Part shown: piece by piece, positions 13,641 to 17,191 of the stretch
Layout: every line of letters starts with the position of its first letter
Numbering within the stretch: the first letter of the stretch is position 1
Assembly: GCA_031424795.1 (NCBI GenBank)
Contig: JANPIC010000020.1
Location: forward strand, 1-17,191
From: Aalborgiella sp031424795
GTDB taxonomy: Bacteria; Pseudomonadota; Gammaproteobacteria; Burkholderiales; Burkholderiaceae_C
Direction: 5' to 3'
Length of the DNA: 17,191 bases
Program-made: the position numbers and the translations under genes
Notes under the pieces: generated by a model
Database searches by the model: none
What the model was told of the DNA's origin: nothing
What the model saw: only the letters and a program-made list of their open reading frames with translations

Positions 13641-13749
13641 GGCTTCTCCTTGGTGATGAATGCTTGGTGATTGAACAATTGGAAGCTATTGTCGCAAGAA
13701 AATACCATGCCAGCAATAAACCATAAAATTTACAAACTTTCTACACCAC

Positions 13750-13815
13750 AAAACGCTACTATTTTAATAGCTACTTAAGCAATAAATACGCCGGCTAGAT
13801 GCCAAAAAGTATGCC
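13750..13815 (-). repeat. Dispersed repeat copy A, after the DUF2917 gene
   Basis: On the minus strand this reads from GGCATACTTTTTGGCATC through TAGCCGGCGTATTTATTGC and TTAAGTAGCTATT to AAAATAGTAGCG. It is the closest relative of copy B at 768-831. It starts right at the stop codon of the DUF2917 gene, with the same orientation relative to its gene as copy B has to prmB. The right arm folds as GCTATT-AA-AATAG with a one-base bulge. Confidence 0.7.
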
Positions 13816-14045
13816 TAAACAGCCATAAAATCAAAAAACACAGGCATATCTGCCTGTATGGACTCGAAAACCAAGTTTTGCCCTTTTAAAACGCTCAATT
13901 TTTGGCCCACTTCTAAAAAGTGATCGCCATAGTTGTCATCAACATTGTCTCCGCCTGCGCCAACCGTCGCCCACACGCGGCCTTGTTTGATGGATAGCTC
14001 GCTGTCTTGTTCAGCAAATAAACTGATAACTTGTAGACTGCTCAT
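13815..14045 (-). CDS. DUF2917-domain protein
   Basis: A 76-residue small protein, probably cytoplasmic since there is no signal or membrane helix. The pattern LSIKQGRVWATVG, then DNYGDHFLEVGQKLSVLKGQNLVFESI, fits the beta-rich DUF2917 domain, whose function is unknown. AAGGAG lies at a good distance before the ATG. It is divergent from the LysR-type gene, an arrangement I recall for DUF2917 genes in Burkholderiales, so the regulator may control it. The stop codon is immediately followed by a dispersed repeat. Confidence 0.75.
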   Translation of the reverse strand: MSSLQVISLFAEQDSELSIKQGRVWATVGAGGDNVDDNYGDHFLEVGQKLSVLKGQNLVFESIQADMPVFFDFMAV

Positions 14046-14186
14046 GTGAAACTCCTTAGTTGCAAGATGCGAATGAATGAAGCTCTATCATCTCGCTCTA
14101 AACAGACACAGTCCAATGAAATAGCAGTATCAAATTCATGCGAATTTGGAATGAATGAAAGTTGCTTCTGCCGTAGAATTATCCTC
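14046..14186. promoter_or_regulatory. Divergent control region between DUF2917 gene and LysR-type regulator
   Basis: This 141-base gap has a repeated pattern: ATGCGAATGAATGAA near 14067 and ATGCGAATTTGGAATGAATGAA near 14139, plus a small dyad ATTC-ATGC-GAAT around 14135. LysR-type regulators typically bind such divergent gaps. No convincing -35/-10 pair was found. Confidence 0.35.
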
Positions 14187-15170
14187 ATGACCATCTCAAA
14201 CAACAAAAATCACAACGCCAACACCAAGCCAAAACTTCGCACCCGTGCCCTCTCAGTCGGGCATTTGCGCGCTTTTGAGGCGGTGGCGCGGCATTTGAAC
14301 TTTCGAATTGCGTCTGAAGAGCTGGCTTTGACGCAATCGGCCATCAGCCGGCAGATTCAGGCGCTGGAGGACGAAGTTGGGGTCAGCCTGTTTTTGCGGC
14401 ACACCCGTTCGGTGGAGATGACGGGTGCAGGCTCGCAATTGTTGCGGGCGGTGATGCCTTCGTTGGAAAATATCGACGGCGCGGTTCGGCAGATTCGCCG
14501 CACCGCAGGGCGCAAAATCGTGTCGATATCGACTTGGGCGTCGTTTTCAACGCAGTGGCTGATTCCGCGCATGGAGGCTTTTCAGCACGACAACCCAGAT
14601 ATTGACCTGCGCATCGAAGCCACTGACAGCGCGATTAATTTGGAAACCAGTGATGTTGACTTGGTACTGCGCTACGCCAAGCCTAGCTCTGTACCCAAGC
14701 ACGCCACCCGACTTTTTGGCGAGCAATTGGCACTGGTCGCTAGCCCCTGGCTGTTGAAAAGTAACCGTTCCATCAAAAAAGCTGCTGATTTGAGCCACTT
14801 TTCGTTGATTGAGGCCGATCACGACAACCGCTTCAAACACAACGAGTGGCTGACATGGGAGCGTTGGCTTGTTGCGCAAAAACTGCCTGATTTGGAGCCC
14901 AAACGCTGGTTGTACTTCAACTACTCGCACCAAATCGTGCAAGCCGCCCTCACCGGCCAAGGCGTGGCGCTGTGCCGTCTGCCGTTGATTTCTGACCATT
15001 TGGAAAAAGGCGATTTGATTGAATTGTTACCTGCAGAGCGTATGGAAACGCCTTTGGCGTACTGGCTCATCGTCGGTTCGCGCAGTGGACAGCGCCCTGA
15101 AGTGCAGGCATTTTGCGAATGGCTGATGTCGCAGGCAGCGATTACGGCAGATGCCATGGGCGAAATTTGA
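14187..15170 (+). CDS. LysR-family transcriptional regulator (GcvA-like group)
   Basis: A 327-residue LysR-type regulator from the ATG at 14187. The frame stays open back to 14046, but that part overlaps the likely control region and encodes no conserved sequence. The N-terminal winged helix-turn-helix covers about residues 20-80 (LSVGHLRAFEAVARHLNF, then ELALTQSAISRQIQALEDEVG and LFLRHTRSVEMT). A linker helix and a substrate-binding domain follow, with STWASFSTQWLIPRMEAFQ, the ATDSAINLETSDVDLVLRYA segment, and WLYFNYSHQIVQAALTGQGVALCRLPL near the end. That last pattern is typical of the GcvA/AmpR-like branch. The effector is unknown. It is divergent from the DUF2917 gene, its most likely target. 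No strong ribosome site precedes the chosen start. Confidence 0.9.
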   Translation: MTISNNKNHNANTKPKLRTRALSVGHLRAFEAVARHLNFRIASEELALTQSAISRQIQALEDEVGVSLFLRHTRSVEMTGAGSQLLRAVMPSLENIDGAVRQIRRTAGRKIVSISTWASFSTQWLIPRMEAFQHDNPDIDLRIEATDSAINLETSDVDLVLRYAKPSSVPKHATRLFGEQLALVASPWLLKSNRSIKKAADLSHFSLIEADHDNRFKHNEWLTWERWLVAQKLPDLEPKRWLYFNYSHQIVQAALTGQGVALCRLPLISDHLEKGDLIELLPAERMETPLAYWLIVGSRSGQRPEVQAFCEWLMSQAAITADAMGEI

Positions 15171-15247
15171 GTCCCAAAAGGCAGAAGTAAGGGATAATAC
15201 CTAGTTACGCCTAGGCATAGCTTTGGCGACATCTCTACCTCTTATCC

Positions 15248-17191
15248 ATGATTACTCTTAAAAACGTGGTGCTGCGTCGCAGTGCCAAAGTCTTGCTTGA
15301 CAGCGCCAATGTGACCATCAACCCCGGTGAAAACGTGGGCATTGTGGGCCGTAACGGTGCGGGCAAATCAACCCTGTTTGCGCTCTTGAACGGCACGCTG
15401 CATGAAGATGGCGGCGAATACTTCATCCCCAGCCAGTGGCGCATGGGCCAAGTCGCACAGGACATGCCGGAAACCGAACAAAGTGCCACCCAGTTTGTGA
15501 TCGACGGCGACGTCACCCTGCTGGCCGCGCAACTGGAATGCACCGCCGCCGAAGCCACCGACGACTACGACCGCATGGCCCACGCCTACACCGCGCTGGC
15601 AGATTGTGGTGCGTACGACGCCCCCGCCCGTGCGCAGGCGCTGATTTTGGGCTTAGGCTTCAAAACCACCGAGCTGGACAATCCCGTCAACAGCTTCTCA
15701 GGCGGCTGGCGCATGCGGCTGCAACTGGCACGCGCGTTGATGTGCCCGTCTGACCTCTTGTTGCTGGACGAGCCGACCAACCATTTGGACTTGGACGCGC
15801 TGGTTTGGCTGGAAGCCTGGCTGAAACGTTACGAAGGCACGATGCTGGTCATCAGCCATGACCGCGAGTTTTTGGACGCGGTGACCGGTGTGACCGTGCA
15901 AGTCGAAATGGGTAAACTCAATCGTTTTGGCGGCAATTACAGCAAGTTTGAAGATATGCGCGCCGAGCAGCTGGAGCAACAGCAAGCCGCTTTTGGCAAG
16001 CAGCAGGACAAAATTGCGCATTTGCAAAAGTTCATCACCCGCTTCAAGGCGCAGGCCAGCAAGGCCAAGCAGGCGCAAAGCCGCGTGAAAGCGCTGGACC
16101 GCATGGAAAAACTCGCGCCCCTGCTTGCCGAAGCGGAATTTACCTTCGAATTCAAAGAACCAGCGAATTTGCCGAATCCGATGTTGTCGATGACGGATTG
16201 CTCTTTCGGCTACCCCGCGCCAGACGACGCACCCGAAGGCACGCCGCCAACAGTGATTGTGCAGCGCGTCAACAAATCGGTGCTGGCCGGCCAGCGCATC
16301 GGCATTTTGGGTGCGAACGGCCAAGGTAAATCGACCGTGGTAAAAACCATCGCCCGGGCCTTGACCCCTGTCAAGGGTGAAATCATCGAAGGCAAAGGCC
16401 TGAATATTGGCTACTTCGCCCAGCAAGAACTGGACGTGCTGCGTCCGCAAGACACACCGTTGGAGCACATGATCCGCCTCGCCCGCGAAACCCAGGCTGC
16501 GGGTAAATTGAGCAACCAGCAAACCAACGAACAATCGTTGCGCAGCTTTTTAGGCACCTTCAACTTCAGTGGCGACATGGTCAAGCAGGCCGTGGGCAGC
16601 ATGAGCGGCGGCGAAAAAGCCCGTTTGGTGCTGTGCATGATTGTCTGGCAGCGCCCGAATCTGTTGCTGCTGGACGAGCCAACCAACCATTTGGACTTGG
16701 CCACCCGCGAAGCGCTGGCGATGGCACTCAACGAGTTTGAAGGCACCGTGATGCTGGTCAGCCATGACCGTGCTCTGCTGCGCGCCGTGTGCGATGAATT
16801 CTGGATGGTGACGCGCGGCGGCGTGGAGCCGTTTGACGGTGATTTGGACGACTACCAAAAATACCTGCTGGACGAAGCCAAACGCGCCCGCGAAGCTGTT
16901 AAAGAAGAGCAGCAAGCCCTCAAAGTTGAAGCCGCCGCATCTGCCAAAGCCGCAAAATCAACGCCGAAATTACCAAAAGGCGAAAAAACCAAGTCGCTCA
17001 CCCCGCTCAAACGCGAGTTGCAGCAGGTGGACGACCAACTGGCGACCCTAAACCACGAAGGCAAAGACCTGGAAAACCGCCTTGCTAAGCCCCTTCAACC
17101 CGCAGATTTGGCGCAAGCAGGTAAGCGCCTGAAGACGGTGCAAATGGAAATTGAAGCCTTGGAAGCGAAATGGCTAGAACTGTCGCAAGAG
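15248..17191 (+). CDS. yheS: ABC-F family ATPase, YheS-like, 3' end outside window
   Basis: A soluble twin-ATPase protein of the ABC-F family, which acts on ribosomes rather than in transport. 648 codons are visible and the frame is still open at the window end. Domain 1 has Walker A GRNGAGKST (34-42), signature FSGGWRMRLQLARAL and Walker B with DEPTNHLD (about 172). The interdomain linker (about 235-300) is helical and charged, with many Gln, Lys and Ala. Domain 2 has Walker A GANGQGKST (about 355-363), signature MSGGEKARL (about 452) and a second DEPTNHLD (about 475). A C-terminal Lys/Glu/Ala-rich extension with coiled-coil character follows. Both ATP sites are intact. YheS is preferred to Uup, EttA or YbiT by overall pattern, without a search. 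GATAAT at 15193-15198 could be a -10, but no -35 or ribosome site was clear. Long frames on the opposite strand here are shadows. Confidence 0.9.
   Translation, partial: MITLKNVVLRRSAKVLLDSANVTINPGENVGIVGRNGAGKSTLFALLNGTLHEDGGEYFIPSQWRMGQVAQDMPETEQSATQFVIDGDVTLLAAQLECTAAEATDDYDRMAHAYTALADCGAYDAPARAQALILGLGFKTTELDNPVNSFSGGWRMRLQLARALMCPSDLLLLDEPTNHLDLDALVWLEAWLKRYEGTMLVISHDREFLDAVTGVTVQVEMGKLNRFGGNYSKFEDMRAEQLEQQQAAFGKQQDKIAHLQKFITRFKAQASKAKQAQSRVKALDRMEKLAPLLAEAEFTFEFKEPANLPNPMLSMTDCSFGYPAPDDAPEGTPPTVIVQRVNKSVLAGQRIGILGANGQGKSTVVKTIARALTPVKGEIIEGKGLNIGYFAQQELDVLRPQDTPLEHMIRLARETQAAGKLSNQQTNEQSLRSFLGTFNFSGDMVKQAVGSMSGGEKARLVLCMIVWQRPNLLLLDEPTNHLDLATREALAMALNEFEGTVMLVSHDRALLRAVCDEFWMVTRGGVEPFDGDLDDYQKYLLDEAKRAREAVKEEQQALKVEAAASAKAAKSTPKLPKGEKTKSLTPLKRELQQVDDQLATLNHEGKDLENRLAKPLQPADLAQAGKRLKTVQMEIEALEAKWLELSQE

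Noticed and set aside
14046..14186. 47-residue N-terminal extension of the LysR-type regulator
   Set aside because: It has no conserved sequence, begins next to the divergent DUF2917 start, and would fill the expected operator region; the family's helix-turn-helix starts shortly after the ATG at 14187.
15201..15215. CCTAG-N6-CTAGG dyad before the ABC-F gene as a regulator site
   Set aside because: Only 5-bp arms and no second copy; it could be chance. The GATAAT nearby lacks a credible -35.
15698..16915. Minus-strand frames of 278 and 121 residues inside the ABC-F gene
   Set aside because: Both are antisense to intact Walker A, signature and DEPTNHLD motifs; their His/Phe/Gln-rich composition is what the complement of such a gene gives.

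Overview
The window looks like chromosomal DNA of a beta-proteobacterium, most likely a Burkholderiales member close to the Comamonadaceae (Rhodoferax/Limnohabitans type). This rests on recognisable protein families (PrmB, a PiuC/Fiu-type iron cluster, a DUF2917 gene beside a LysR regulator, a YheS-like ABC-F protein) and on several copies of a short dispersed repeat that I associate with that family. No taxonomic search was run.

Left part (1-2310): the 3' portion of prmB (ribosomal protein L3 glutamine methyltransferase), whose stop codon lies in a dispersed repeat; then a RidA-family gene tightly followed by a TfoX-N-domain gene, both on the + strand. These converge, across a perfect inverted-repeat terminator, on a minus-strand gene for a small secreted NTF2-like protein.

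Two-component block (2276-5111): a sensor kinase and OmpR-type regulator with overlapping stop and start, divergent from the secreted-protein gene. The shared intergenic region holds seven boxes at an exact 11-bp period facing the secreted-protein gene and two more facing the kinase, which looks like an operator array for the regulator. The block is bounded on its right by a second, truncated tfoX copy. That copy differs from the first almost only at synonymous sites and carries a 125-bp deletion at a 5-bp microhomology, so it probably came in by recombination.

Iron block (5125-13640): a GC-rich, six-cysteine secreted protein of unknown function, then a minus-strand run of tightly packed genes read as receptor, piuC, alpha-hydroxy-acid oxidase, tonB, exbB, exbD. 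Upstream sits a sigma70-like promoter with a Fur-box-like element between -35 and -10. The bfd gene (bacterioferritin-associated ferredoxin) has the same arrangement with an identical 14-bp core in opposite orientation, and a third match (12 of 14) lies upstream of the orphan secreted protein. Bacterioferritin (bfr) follows. Together these genes cover siderophore-iron import, energy transduction, intracellular iron storage and release. The FMN-dependent hydroxy-acid oxidase inside the import operon is the unexpected partner.

Right part (13742-17191): another copy of the dispersed repeat, a small DUF2917 gene divergent from a LysR-type regulator, and a YheS-like ABC-F ATPase that runs off the window end. 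I saw no tRNA, rRNA, CRISPR array, transposase or prophage gene. No gene-free stretch exceeds 300 bases.
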